Below are positions 23,993 to 33,048 of a stretch of 64,000 bases of DNA, one piece after another. A program made the translations under genes and the position numbers. The stretch lies in NCBI RefSeq assembly GCF_003463065.1, contig NZ_QSCM01000006.1:62001-126000 (forward strand). Reading direction: 5' to 3'. How positions within the stretch are numbered: the first letter of the stretch is position 1; each line of letters starts with the position of its first letter. A model generated the notes under the pieces. That model made no database searches. It was given only the letters and a program-made list of their open reading frames with translations, and was not told the origin of the DNA. Source of the stretch: Blautia sp. OF03-15BH. Lineage in GTDB: Bacteria > Bacillota > Clostridia > Lachnospirales > Lachnospiraceae.

Positions 23993-25492
23993 ATGGATAT
24001 TTTGGAAAACACAGCCCTTTCACTGGGGAAAAAGATCCGGCTGAAGGAGATCGGTGTGAGAGAAGCCGTAAAAGCTTCCCTTGACCAGATCGACAGACAG
24101 GAGCCGAAGATCCACGCATTTCTGGATGTGGATGAGAAAAAAGTATACGCGCGGGTAAAAGAAGTTGAGGAAGGCATCAAGGCCGGCCGCTACAGAGGCC
24201 CGCTGGCAGGCGTGCCCATTGCAGTCAAAGACAACATCTGCACGAAGGGTCAGAAAACCACCTGCGCTTCCAGGATTCTTGGAAACTTCGTTCCGCCCTA
24301 CAATGCTTCGGCGGTGGAAAGGCTTCATGCGGCAGGCATGATCGTCATCGGAAAGACGAACATGGATGAGTTTGCCATGGGAAGCACCACAGAGACTTCC
24401 GCCTTTGGCATCACCCATAACCCCTGGAATACCAACCATGTACCCGGCGGTTCTTCAGGTGGTTCCTGTGCGGCTGTAGCGGCAGGAGAAGCCTTTGCGG
24501 CCCTGGGTTCCGACACCGGCGGTTCCATCCGTCAGCCCTCCGCTTACTGCGGCGTTACGGGCATCAAACCTACCTACGGAACCGTTTCCCGTTATGGCCT
24601 GATTGCCTATGCCTCCTCTCTGGATCAGATCGGACCGGTGGCAAGAGATACGGCGGACTGCGCGGCTCTTCTGGATGTGATCATGGGCTATGACGCCAAG
24701 GATTCCACCTCCATGGAGAGAAAGTCGGAAAATTTCCTGGATTCCTTGAAAGGCGACCTTCACGGTGTCCGCATCGGTGTGCCAAAGGAATATCTGGATC
24801 TCGCAGAAAATCTCGATCCGGATGTGAAAAAGGCCATGGTGGATACCATTCATCTGCTGAGCCGCAACGGTGCCATTGTAGAATTCTTCCAGCTGGGGAT
24901 GGTGGACTATGTGATCCCTGCCTACTATATCATCGCCTCTGCGGAGGCCAGCTCCAACCTGGCCCGGTTTGACGGCGTCAAATACGGCTACCGCACCCCG
25001 GAGGCCGACGGCCTTCACGACATGTACAAAAAGACCCGTGCGGAAGGCTTTGGCGAAGAAGTAAAACGAAGAATCCTCCTTGGTTCCTTTGTTTTAAGCT
25101 CCGGTTATTACGATGCATATTATCTGAAAGCCCTTCGTGCAAAAGCGCTGATCAAAAAATCCTTTGATGATGCTTTTTACAAATATGACATGATCCTGGC
25201 TCCGGCTTCCCCGACTACGGCTCCGGAGATCGGAAAGAGTCTTCAGGATCCTCTGAAAATGTATCTCAGCGATATTTATACCACGGCTGTGAATCTGGCA
25301 GGACTCCCGGGAATCAGTATTCCGGTGGCAATGGATTCCAAAGGCCTGCCGGTTGGCCTGCAGCTGGTAGGAAACTGCTTCAGCGAGAAGAAATTGCTGG
25401 ATGCGGCTTATGGCCTTGAAAAGCTGCGTGGAAGCTTCCCCATGGCTTTTCAGGCAAAGGTAGAGAAAAAGCATGGAAAGGAGAGAGCATGA
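23993..25492 (+). CDS. gatA: Asp-tRNA(Asn)/Glu-tRNA(Gln) amidotransferase subunit A
   Basis: Glutaminase subunit that frees ammonia from glutamine and channels it to GatB. 499 residues, amidase-signature family. The Ser-cisSer-Lys triad is complete: Lys79 (VPIAVKDN), Ser154 (GGSSGGS) and Ser178 (DTGGSIRQP). It overlaps gatB by 4 bases (ATGA). Confidence 0.96.
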   Translation: MDILENTALSLGKKIRLKEIGVREAVKASLDQIDRQEPKIHAFLDVDEKKVYARVKEVEEGIKAGRYRGPLAGVPIAVKDNICTKGQKTTCASRILGNFVPPYNASAVERLHAAGMIVIGKTNMDEFAMGSTTETSAFGITHNPWNTNHVPGGSSGGSCAAVAAGEAFAALGSDTGGSIRQPSAYCGVTGIKPTYGTVSRYGLIAYASSLDQIGPVARDTADCAALLDVIMGYDAKDSTSMERKSENFLDSLKGDLHGVRIGVPKEYLDLAENLDPDVKKAMVDTIHLLSRNGAIVEFFQLGMVDYVIPAYYIIASAEASSNLARFDGVKYGYRTPEADGLHDMYKKTRAEGFGEEVKRRILLGSFVLSSGYYDAYYLKALRAKALIKKSFDDAFYKYDMILAPASPTTAPEIGKSLQDPLKMYLSDIYTTAVNLAGLPGISIPVAMDSKGLPVGLQLVGNCFSEKKLLDAAYGLEKLRGSFPMAFQAKVEKKHGKERA

Positions 25493-26925
25493 TGGAGAAA
25501 CAGTATGAAACAGTCATCGGTCTGGAAGTTCATGTAGAACTGGCTTCCGCTACCAAGATCTTCTGCGGATGCTCTACAAAGTTCGGAGGTGCGCCAAACA
25601 CCCATACCTGTCCGGTCTGCACCGGAATGCCCGGAAGCCTTCCTGTCCTCAACAGACAGGTGGTAGAATATGCGCTGGCACTTGGTCTGGCAGCGAACTG
25701 CGGGATCAACCAGCACTGCCGTTTTGACCGGAAAAACTATTTCTATCCGGACAACCCCCAGAACTATCAGATCTCTCAGCTGTATGTGCCGATCTGCCAC
25801 GATGGATGGCTGATGGTAGATACTTCCGTAGGTCCGAAGAAGATCCGTATCCATGAAATGCATATGGAGGAGGATGCCGGTAAACTGATCCATGACGAGT
25901 GGGAGGACTGCTCCCTGGTGGACTATAACCGAAGCGGTGTTCCGCTGGTGGAGATCGTTTCGGAGCCGGATATGCGTTCCGCTGAGGAAGTCATTGCTTA
26001 CCTGGAAAAACTCCGGATGATCTGTCAGTATCTCGGCGTATCGGATTGTAAGCTCCAGGAAGGATCCATGCGTGCCGATGTCAACCTTTCCGTACGGGAA
26101 GTGGGAAGCGACAAACTGGGAACCCGTACCGAGATGAAAAACCTGAATTCCTTCAAGGCGATTGCCCGTGCCATTGACGGTGAGCGTGCCCGTCAGATCG
26201 AGCTTCTGGAGGAGGGAAGAAGCGTGGTTCAGGAGACACGCCGCTGGGACGACAATAAGGAATACTCCTATGCCATGCGTTCCAAGGAGGATGCCAAGGA
26301 TTACCGTTATTTCCCGGATCCGGATCTGCCCTCCGTCTACATTGATGATGAGTGGATCAGCCGTGTGAAAAAAGCACAGCCCGAGATGCAGCCGGAAAAA
26401 GCGGCCCGTTACCAGAAGGATTACGGTCTTTCCGAATATGACGCAAAGCAGCTGACCCAGTCCCGTCATCTGGCAGAGCTTTTCGAGAAGACGGCGGACC
26501 TTTGCGGCAATCCCAAGAAAGCGGCAAACTGGTTCCTGGGAGAGACGCTTCGTCTGCTGAAAGAGAGAGGACTGGAGGAAGAAGAGGTTGAGTTTTCACC
26601 GGAGCATCTGGCAGCCCTTATCGTTTCTGTGGAAAAAGGCGAAGTGAACAACCAGGGTGCGAAGGAGGTCTTTGAGAAGATCTTTGATGAAGATGTGGAG
26701 CCGATGGCTTACATCGAGGCCCACGGTCTGAAAATTTCCCAGTCTGCCGGAGAGGCGAAGGCTGTAGTGGATAAGATCCTGGCAGCTAATGCGGATGCTG
26801 TAGAAAAATATAAGAACGGCGAGGAGAAAGTACTTGGCTTTCTGGTCGGTCAGATCATGAAAGAGATGAAAGGAAAATGCAATCCGGGCCAAATGAAAGA
26901 ATTGATCATTTCCAAGGTAAAATAA
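25489..26925 (+). CDS. gatB: Asp-tRNA(Asn)/Glu-tRNA(Gln) amidotransferase subunit B
   Basis: Kinase/transamidase subunit that phosphorylates the misacylated aminoacyl-tRNA and amidates it. 478 residues. Conserved stretches: ETVIGLEVHVEL, CGCSTKFG...NTHTCPVCTGMPG (zinc ligands), DRKNYFYPDNPQNYQISQ and HMEEDAGKL; the tail (residues about 300-478) is the YqeY-like tRNA-binding domain. An ATG at 25489 overlaps the gatA stop; the next codon is also ATG (25492) and either could be used. Confidence 0.96.
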   Translation: MMEKQYETVIGLEVHVELASATKIFCGCSTKFGGAPNTHTCPVCTGMPGSLPVLNRQVVEYALALGLAANCGINQHCRFDRKNYFYPDNPQNYQISQLYVPICHDGWLMVDTSVGPKKIRIHEMHMEEDAGKLIHDEWEDCSLVDYNRSGVPLVEIVSEPDMRSAEEVIAYLEKLRMICQYLGVSDCKLQEGSMRADVNLSVREVGSDKLGTRTEMKNLNSFKAIARAIDGERARQIELLEEGRSVVQETRRWDDNKEYSYAMRSKEDAKDYRYFPDPDLPSVYIDDEWISRVKKAQPEMQPEKAARYQKDYGLSEYDAKQLTQSRHLAELFEKTADLCGNPKKAANWFLGETLRLLKERGLEEEEVEFSPEHLAALIVSVEKGEVNNQGAKEVFEKIFDEDVEPMAYIEAHGLKISQSAGEAKAVVDKILAANADAVEKYKNGEEKVLGFLVGQIMKEMKGKCNPGQMKELIISKVK

Positions 26926-27354
26926 AAGAATAGCTGAGGGGGAAACACTCAGAGTTGCGTAGCCCGTGTTTCCCCCTCAGGCTCCCCCTTCCAGGGCACG
27001 CCAGAAAATAAGGGGCGTACGTCAGACTGGGACATAGTGGTGGGGAGATGAAGAGTGAGAGATGCCTCTCTATTTTTGTTAGTATTACAAATATATAATA
27101 GGAATAAATAGAATTTAAAATTGCAAAAATTGTCGCTTAGTTTACCGAACTGGGGCGGCTATTTTTGTGGCTTTTTATCCTTGGCAAAGGTATATCCAAG
27201 ACCGAAACAGGTTAAAATGTGGAATACTGAAAAAATAACAAAGTAAAACTTCCCGGACGAATAAGGTTTGACATCTTATTCGTCCGGGAAGTTTTTATAG
27301 TGTGGTTAATCGGATTTTCGATCTTTCACCGGATTTCGTGAAATCCGCTTCACA
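26926..27354. other. Intergenic region with a long hairpin after gatB
   Basis: No gene is supported. A 14-bp perfect stem (TGAGGGGGAAACAC / GTGTTTCCCCCTCA, 26935-26979) follows gatB but lacks a T-run. Around 27127-27170 is a weaker hairpin whose sequence resembles the terminator at 18796-18837 (both contain a CTTA.TTTACC block and end GGCTATTTTT or GCGCTATTTTT). On the minus strand, just upstream of it, a short hydrophobic frame without a clear start (HILTCFGLGYTFAKDKK) ends at that hairpin. Confidence 0.5.
27245..27296. terminator. Bidirectional terminator of the ECF S-component gene
   Basis: A 21-bp perfect stem (AAAACTTCCCGGACG... / ...CGTCCGGGAAGTTTT) with a 9-base loop, T-rich on both sides. 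It lies downstream of the minus-strand gene at 27355. Confidence 0.85.
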
Positions 27355-27957
27355 TCACCACGCCGGACTGGAAATTTTCAGTCCGGATTTTTTAAGCGCC
27401 GGAAGAAGGGCATTATAAAGGATAACGACCAGGATGGTGGAAGCAACGGCATTTACAAAAGTAGTAGCGGTGCTCCATTTGGCAAGGACGGAAGCAATCT
27501 CCTGGGGCTGGCCTAAGATATACTGTTTGTAGAAGTAACCAACCAGCGGATCGAAGATGACATTGAAGCCAAGACCTGCGATGGAGGAGATCAGGCTCCA
27601 TTTGAAGATGTATTTTTTGTCCGTGCTCTCACTGATGTGAGCAATCTTGTGGGCAACCAGACCGGTGATCAGACCGATGCAGAATTTCAGGACAAACGTC
27701 TTGGGAGCTCCGGTGATATAAACCGGGTCCATCAGGTCGGCGATCGTCATGCCGACAGCTCCGGCCAGTCCGCCGTAACCGCCTCCGAGAAGCAGTGCGG
27801 CCAGAACGCAGAAGGCATTTCCAAGATGCAGGGAAGTGGCATCTCCGCCGGGCATGGGGATCTTGATCTGCAGGAAGGTAAAGATAACATAGCACAAAGC
27901 GGCGAAAAGTGCCGTCAGGGCTAATTTCTGGATTTGATCGTGTGATTTACTGTTCAT
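27355..27957 (-). CDS. ECF transporter S component (vitamin-binding membrane subunit)
   Basis: 200 residues with about six membrane helices, of the ECF-type S-component family. Characteristic features are the first helix with a small-residue face (LALTALFAALCYVIFTFL, for docking to the T component), the following IPMPGGDATSLHLGNAF loop, GGGYGGLAGAVGMTIADLMDP and the block around APKTFVLKFCIGLITGL. S components capture a vitamin or precursor and share the EcfA-EcfA'-T energising module, which is not in the window. No riboswitch was recognised upstream, so the substrate cannot be assigned (pantothenate, hydroxymethylpyrimidine and others belong to related groups). Single-gene unit. Confidence 0.85.
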   Translation of the reverse strand: MNSKSHDQIQKLALTALFAALCYVIFTFLQIKIPMPGGDATSLHLGNAFCVLAALLLGGGYGGLAGAVGMTIADLMDPVYITGAPKTFVLKFCIGLITGLVAHKIAHISESTDKKYIFKWSLISSIAGLGFNVIFDPLVGYFYKQYILGQPQEIASVLAKWSTATTFVNAVASTILVVILYNALLPALKKSGLKISSPAW

Positions 27958-28152
27958 AAGCTTCTCCTCTTTTCTTTGTTTTCCATCTACTGGAATGTTA
28001 TCGCTATCTTATACTGTAAGTGGATGGATTTAAATAGCCAATTCTGAAAAAAATGACCATACCAGTATGAACGCTTTCGTCCTTTTCAGAAAAAAATACA
28101 AAATTTAAAAAAAGATGATAGAATGGTGTCAGATCAAGAGGAGGTAAATGAT

Positions 28153-28836
28153 ATGTATCGGATCATGCTTGTGGAAGACGATGCCACCATTGTGGATATC
28201 TTGTCCCGTCAGCTGGAAAAATGGGGATATCTTGTCCGGGCTGTGCAGGATTTTGACCGGGTGATGGAAGAATTTCGGGAATTTCAGCCCCAGCTGGTGT
28301 TGATGGATCTGTCGCTCCCTTTTTTCAATGGCTATTACTGGTGTACGGAGATCCGGAAGATCAGCCGGGTACCGGTGCTTTTTCTTTCTTCGGCATCGGA
28401 TGATATGAATCTTATCATGGCCATCAATATGGGAGCAGATGATTTTATTGCCAAACCTTTTAAGTTTGAAGTGGTGTTGGCAAAGATCCAGGCTATTATC
28501 AGGAGAACGTACGATTTTGGAAGAGATCTGAATACGTTGAACTGTCGGGGAGTCACCCTGAACCTGGGGGATGGAGTGGTTTCCTTTGGGGAAGAAAAAC
28601 TGGAGCTTTCCAGAAACGAATATAAAATCCTGGAAATCCTCATGAAGAAAAAAGGAAATGTGGTGCCGAGAGAAGATCTGATCCAGGCACTCTGGGATAC
28701 GGAAGAATTTATTGATGAAAACACTCTGACGGTAAATGTTGCCAGGCTTCGGCAGAGACTGAAGCAGATCGGAGTGGAAGACCTGATCTCTACCAGAAAA
28801 GGTGTGGGTTATCTGATATATGAAAGAACTGTGTGA
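28153..28836 (+). CDS. OmpR-family response regulator (BceR-like)
   Basis: 227 residues: receiver domain with acidic pair ED (8-9) and phospho-acceptor Asp52 (LVLMDLSLP), a conserved Lys in AKPFKFE, then a winged-helix DNA-binding domain (NEYKILEILMKKKGNVVPREDL, ENTLTVNVARLRQRL). The ATG at 28153 follows AGAGGAGG by 8 bases; the ATG 30 bases upstream would overlap a likely -10 element (TAGAAT, 28119-28124). It overlaps the sensor kinase gene by 17 bases. With the kinase and the ABC genes downstream it forms a peptide-antibiotic detoxification module of the Bce type. The probable binding site is at 29849. Confidence 0.92.
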   Translation: MYRIMLVEDDATIVDILSRQLEKWGYLVRAVQDFDRVMEEFREFQPQLVLMDLSLPFFNGYYWCTEIRKISRVPVLFLSSASDDMNLIMAINMGADDFIAKPFKFEVVLAKIQAIIRRTYDFGRDLNTLNCRGVTLNLGDGVVSFGEEKLELSRNEYKILEILMKKKGNVVPREDLIQALWDTEEFIDENTLTVNVARLRQRLKQIGVEDLISTRKGVGYLIYERTV

Positions 28837-29812
28837 TTTTTTTAGAGAGAAACGCCAGCTTCTCTTTTTTCTGCTGTTTTTTGAAGGGTCTCTCTGCCTG
28901 ATCTATGGTCTTTACGGGCTGCCCTGGGGACCGGCCGGTTATACCTGCCTGGTGACAGCAGTTGTGACACTGGGATTTCTGATGGCAGGATTTTTCAGAT
29001 GGAAAAGGAAAAGACGGCAGCTGCTGATCCTGAAAAGGCAGGCAGAGCAGTCTCTTGAAACCGCAGATCTTCCGAAAGCGGAGACACCATTGGAGAAAAT
29101 CTATCAGGAAATCATCCGGGATCAGGAAAAACGTTGTCAGAGAGAGCAGAAAGAAAGCAGGGAGAAGCTTGTACGGTCCAGGGAATACTATACGCGCTGG
29201 AGCCATCAGATCAAAACGCCCATTGCAGCAATGGAACTTCTGCTTCAGGAGGAACCGGCAGATGTCCGGGCACTGAAGAGGGAACTTCTGAAAACCAGTC
29301 AGTATGTGGAGATGGCACTTTCTTATCAGCGGATGGAAGGAGACGGCAATGATCTGGTGATCCAGAGGTATGAACTCCGGCCGGTAGTGATGCAGGCAGT
29401 GAAAAAGGTCAGCCCGCTTCTGATACACAAGCATATCTCGTTTTCTGCAGGTGATCTGTCGGGTGAGGTGCTGACTGATGAAAAATGGCTGGTCTTTGTG
29501 CTGGAACAGCTTCTGACCAATGCTTCCAAATATACAAAGGAGGGCGGCAGTGTCCGGATCGGGAAAGAGAATGGGCTGCTCGTGCTCCGCGATACGGGGA
29601 TCGGAATCCGCCCGGAGGATCTTCCGAGGATTTTTGAATGGGGCTATACGGGCTACAACGGCCGCCTGGACAAGCGTTCCACCGGGGTTGGTCTGGCACT
29701 GGTGAAGCAGGTGATGGAGATGCTGGGAAACAAAATCGAGATCCGCTCCGTTCTGGGAGAGGGAACGGAGGTGTTTCTGGATCTTCGGAGGACAGAACTG
29801 GAGGCAGAGTAA
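28820..29812 (+). CDS. Intramembrane-sensing histidine kinase (BceS-like)
   Basis: 330 residues. Two membrane helices (about 13-33 and 40-59) are joined by a very short loop, so there is no extracellular sensor domain. This is the hallmark of BceS-type kinases that sense antimicrobial peptides through the partner ABC transporter. The phospho-acceptor is His129 in WSHQIKTPIAAM; the ATPase domain has the N box (EQLLTNASKYT), G1 (LRDTGIGI) and G2 (STGVGLALVKQV). The start overlaps the regulator stop and the ribosome site is weak, consistent with translational coupling. Confidence 0.92.
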   Translation: MKELCDFFREKRQLLFFLLFFEGSLCLIYGLYGLPWGPAGYTCLVTAVVTLGFLMAGFFRWKRKRRQLLILKRQAEQSLETADLPKAETPLEKIYQEIIRDQEKRCQREQKESREKLVRSREYYTRWSHQIKTPIAAMELLLQEEPADVRALKRELLKTSQYVEMALSYQRMEGDGNDLVIQRYELRPVVMQAVKKVSPLLIHKHISFSAGDLSGEVLTDEKWLVFVLEQLLTNASKYTKEGGSVRIGKENGLLVLRDTGIGIRPEDLPRIFEWGYTGYNGRLDKRSTGVGLALVKQVMEMLGNKIEIRSVLGEGTEVFLDLRRTELEAE

Positions 29813-29848
29813 AAAAGGCCGGATGCCGGACACTGGCAAAGGCTTTTC

Positions 29849-29862
29849 TTACGCAGATGTAA
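29849..29862. promoter_or_regulatory. Candidate Bce-type operator upstream of the ABC genes
   Basis: TTACGCAGATGTAA resembles the BceR half-site pattern TnACA-N4-TGTAA with one mismatch. It lies 55 bases upstream of a TATACT -10 (29917-29922) that has no good -35, as expected for an activator-dependent promoter. The following ABC genes are therefore the likely target of the regulator at 28153. Confidence 0.55.
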
Positions 29863-29994
29863 GGAATGGAAGAAGAAATGTAAGCAAAAACCATGGCAGA
29901 GCATTTCTTCTTTTTTTATACTATATTTGCAGTGAGCAATCCGCAGGCACCGTTTGCGGGCAAAAACAAGATCATCATATTAGGAGGCATTTCA

Positions 29995-30762
29995 ATGGCA
30001 GTTCTGGAAGTACATCATCTGAAAAAAATATATACGACCCGTCTGGGAGGCGCCAGGGTACAGGCGCTTACCGATGTGAATTTTTCCGTGGAAAAGGGAG
30101 AGTATGTGGCGATCATGGGAGAATCCGGTTCCGGAAAAACCACACTCCTTAACATTCTGGCATCGCTGGACAGACCAAGCAGCGGAGAGGTTCTTTTGAA
30201 CGGGACCAGGCTTTCGGCAATCCCGGAATCCAGGCTTGCTGCCTGGAGGCGGGAAAAGCTTGGCTTTGTTTTCCAGGATTTTAACCTTCTGGATACCTTT
30301 TCCATAAAAGACAATATTTTTCTTCCGCTGGTGCTTGCAAAAAAGCCGGTGGCGGAGATGAAAAAGAGACTGACGCCTCTGGCAGAGATGCTTGGGATCG
30401 CCGGGATCCTGGAAAAATATCCCTATGAGGTTTCCGGTGGCCAGAAACAGAGGGCAGCGGTGGCCAGAGCTCTTATCACGAAGCCGGATCTGATCCTCGC
30501 AGATGAACCGACAGGGGCGCTGGATTCCCGTTCTACAGACAGTCTTCTGGCTGTTTTTGAAGAGATCAACCGGAAGGGGCAGACGATCCTTATGGTGACG
30601 CACAGCATCAAGGCGGCCAGTCATGCAGGCCGGGTACTTTTTATCAAAGACGGCACCGTGTTTCATCAGATCTATCGTGGTGAACTTCAAAGAGAGGCGA
30701 TGTATCAGAAGATCTCAGATACACTGACACTGCTCACAACAGGAGGAAACAGTCATGAATAA
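29995..30762 (+). CDS. ABC transporter ATPase (BceA-like, peptide antibiotic resistance)
   Basis: 255 residues with complete ABC motifs: Walker A GESGSGKTT, Q loop FQDFNLL, signature VSGGQKQR, Walker B LILADEPTGALD, switch His VTHS. The ATG at 29995 follows AGGAGG by 7 bases; a frame extending 102 bases upstream runs over the promoter region and is discarded. The sequence is of the MacB/LolD/BceA class that powers FtsX-like permeases. It overlaps the permease gene by 8 bases. In Bce systems this pair both removes peptides such as bacitracin from their lipid target and signals to the kinase. Confidence 0.92.
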   Translation: MAVLEVHHLKKIYTTRLGGARVQALTDVNFSVEKGEYVAIMGESGSGKTTLLNILASLDRPSSGEVLLNGTRLSAIPESRLAAWRREKLGFVFQDFNLLDTFSIKDNIFLPLVLAKKPVAEMKKRLTPLAEMLGIAGILEKYPYEVSGGQKQRAAVARALITKPDLILADEPTGALDSRSTDSLLAVFEEINRKGQTILMVTHSIKAASHAGRVLFIKDGTVFHQIYRGELQREAMYQKISDTLTLLTTGGNSHE

Positions 30763-32830
30763 GGGCTTCTATCTGAAAATGGCCTGGGGAAATATCCGCA
30801 AAAACAGGAATATCTATCTTCCGTATCTTCTGGCGGCTTCTGTCATGACGGCACTTTTTTACATTCAGGGTTCTCTCTGTGATATGGTGGATATTTCCGG
30901 GATGAAAGGGAAAAGAATGATGGGCTCTCTTTTGAGGATCAGCACACCGATAACAGGTATTTTTTCTCTGGTCATTCTTTTCTATGTGAACAGTTTCGTT
31001 ATGAAACAGAGAAAAAAGGAATTTGGCCTCTACAATGTTCTCGGAATGGAAAAACGTCATCTGGCCAGACTGATGAGCGTTGAGATCCTTCTGGTAGCTG
31101 TTTTCAGCCTGTTTTTTGGGATTTCCGGAGGAGCTTTGTTTTCTCAGCTGTTTTTTCTGATCTTTTATAAAATGATCCGGATGGAGGCAGATCTTACGAT
31201 GGTGATCCCGCGAGGAGCCGTAACAGAGACTCTGAGCCTGTTTGGCATTTTGTTTTGTCTGGTGCTTTTGTATGATATCGTCGCTGTCATCCGGACCAGA
31301 CCGGTCGAGCTTCTCAGAAGTGAGAGCCAGGGAGAGCGGGAACCGAAGGTTCATGGTCTGGCAGCCCTGATCGGTGTGGCGGCTCTGACCGGCGGGTATG
31401 TGATCGCACAGAAAGTAGAAAGTCCCATGGAAGCCATGCTGTGGTTTTTTGCAGCGGCTCTTCTGGTCATCATCGGTACCTATGGACTTTTTATGGCAGG
31501 AAGCATTGCACTGCTAAAATGGATGAAAAAGAGGGAGCGTTTTTATTACCGTCCATCCAGTTTTATTTCTGTTTCCGGCATGCTTTACCGGATGAAGCAG
31601 AACGCGGCAGGACTGGCCGGGATCTGCATCCTTTCCACGATGGTCATGGTCACCATCGGGGCGAGCCTTTGTATTTTCAACGGTGTGAGTGAAGGGGTCC
31701 GGGAAGAATACCCGAGAGAATATTTCCTGCAGATGCGTTATTATGTGGAAAGCCTGAAGCCGGAAACATATCAGGATACAACCTCGGATATGAAGAAGTT
31801 TATAAAGGCACAGATGGAAGAGAACGGCTCCGGAGTAGAAAATATGCTGTCTTATACCAGATGCAATATGGTATACCGAAAGGGAAAAGATGGTTATGAG
31901 GCAGAAATGGGCGACCTGGCAGATACGAACGATTACGAAAACCTGGTGTACGTCCAGTACCTGCTCCGGGAGGATTATGAAGCGAATACCGGGAAGAAAA
32001 CAGAGCTTCCGGATGACGTGGCAGCCTTCTATGAGTCGGAAGAGGGACTGATACCGGGAGAAACACTGCTTTTCGGGGACTATTCCATAAAGGGAAAACG
32101 GCTGGAGGAGCCTGTGGAAACTGCCGTTGCCAGCCGGTACAGCGGAATAAAAAAACGGGTGCAGGTGCTCCTTCCGGGAATAGAGGAAATGGAAAAGCTG
32201 ACGGAAAGTCTCGGGAAGAATTTTAAAACATATTATGGTCTTGAGGAGGGAGAAGGTCCGGGTGCAGCGTACTTCCTGGGCTGGAACTGCTACTTTGATA
32301 TTTCCGGTAAGCAGGAACCGGCAGAAGAGTTTCAGGAGAAGCTCCGCAGTTCCTGGGAAACAGAGAAAGCGTCGGAGTGGGCCTATATTTCCACGTTCCA
32401 GAACCGGACGGAGGAAGAAGAATATCTCTTTCAGGAGTATGGAACGATTCTTTTTATCGGATTTTTCCTCGGTCTGATCTTTCTTCTGGCAACCGTACTC
32501 ATCATTTATTATAAACAGGTAACGGAAGGCTACGATGATCGGAAACGCTTTGTCATCATGCAGGACATTGGCCTTAGCCAGGCTGAGGTGAAAAAAACCA
32601 TCCGGACGCAGGTGCTGCTGGTGTTTTTCCTGCCTCTTGGGGCAGCTGGCCTTCATATGGCGATGGCCTTCAAAGTTCTGGTGAAGATGATGGCACTGTT
32701 TTCAGCCTACAATATAAAACTTTTCAGCCTGTGCATCGGTCTTACGGTAGCCGTTTTTGCTCTGGTCTATTTCCTTGTCTATACCATCACAGCAAGGATT
32801 TATTATAAGATCGTAAGTAACGCCAGGTGA
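30755..32830 (+). CDS. FtsX/BceB-type ABC permease with large extracellular domain
   Basis: 691 residues. The pattern is that of BceB: N-terminal helix, FtsX-type membrane bundle, more helices to about residue 310, then a ~200-residue soluble segment (about 315-555, rich in charged residues) expected outside the membrane, and a final FtsX bundle (EYGTILFIGFFLGLIFLLAT and the following helices). The large extracellular loop binds the peptide or target complex in known relatives. Last gene of the regulator-kinase-ATPase-permease unit, followed by a terminator. Confidence 0.9.
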   Translation: MNKGFYLKMAWGNIRKNRNIYLPYLLAASVMTALFYIQGSLCDMVDISGMKGKRMMGSLLRISTPITGIFSLVILFYVNSFVMKQRKKEFGLYNVLGMEKRHLARLMSVEILLVAVFSLFFGISGGALFSQLFFLIFYKMIRMEADLTMVIPRGAVTETLSLFGILFCLVLLYDIVAVIRTRPVELLRSESQGEREPKVHGLAALIGVAALTGGYVIAQKVESPMEAMLWFFAAALLVIIGTYGLFMAGSIALLKWMKKRERFYYRPSSFISVSGMLYRMKQNAAGLAGICILSTMVMVTIGASLCIFNGVSEGVREEYPREYFLQMRYYVESLKPETYQDTTSDMKKFIKAQMEENGSGVENMLSYTRCNMVYRKGKDGYEAEMGDLADTNDYENLVYVQYLLREDYEANTGKKTELPDDVAAFYESEEGLIPGETLLFGDYSIKGKRLEEPVETAVASRYSGIKKRVQVLLPGIEEMEKLTESLGKNFKTYYGLEEGEGPGAAYFLGWNCYFDISGKQEPAEEFQEKLRSSWETEKASEWAYISTFQNRTEEEEYLFQEYGTILFIGFFLGLIFLLATVLIIYYKQVTEGYDDRKRFVIMQDIGLSQAEVKKTIRTQVLLVFFLPLGAAGLHMAMAFKVLVKMMALFSAYNIKLFSLCIGLTVAVFALVYFLVYTITARIYYKIVSNAR

Positions 32831-32834
32831 TCAT

Positions 32835-32908
32835 AAGACAGTTTCAGGGTTTTCAGAAAATTTTCTCATGGAGAAAGGCTTCTGGAATCGTTGAGGCTGT
32901 CTTTTTTA
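32835..32908 (+). terminator. Terminator after the BceB-like permease
   Basis: AAGACAG pairs with CTGTCTT at the base of a long stem-loop, followed by TTTTTT. Confidence 0.65.
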
Positions 32909-33048
32909 TGTGCGCCTGACGGCAGAGAATCAGTCCTTGAAAAAAAAGAACCTCTATAATATAATGATGCGAGAGAAACAGAAACTGGCGATGCGGTTTT
33001 CCGGACGTCTTTTGACAGGCAGGAGCCGCAGAACATGGAGAAAGAAGA

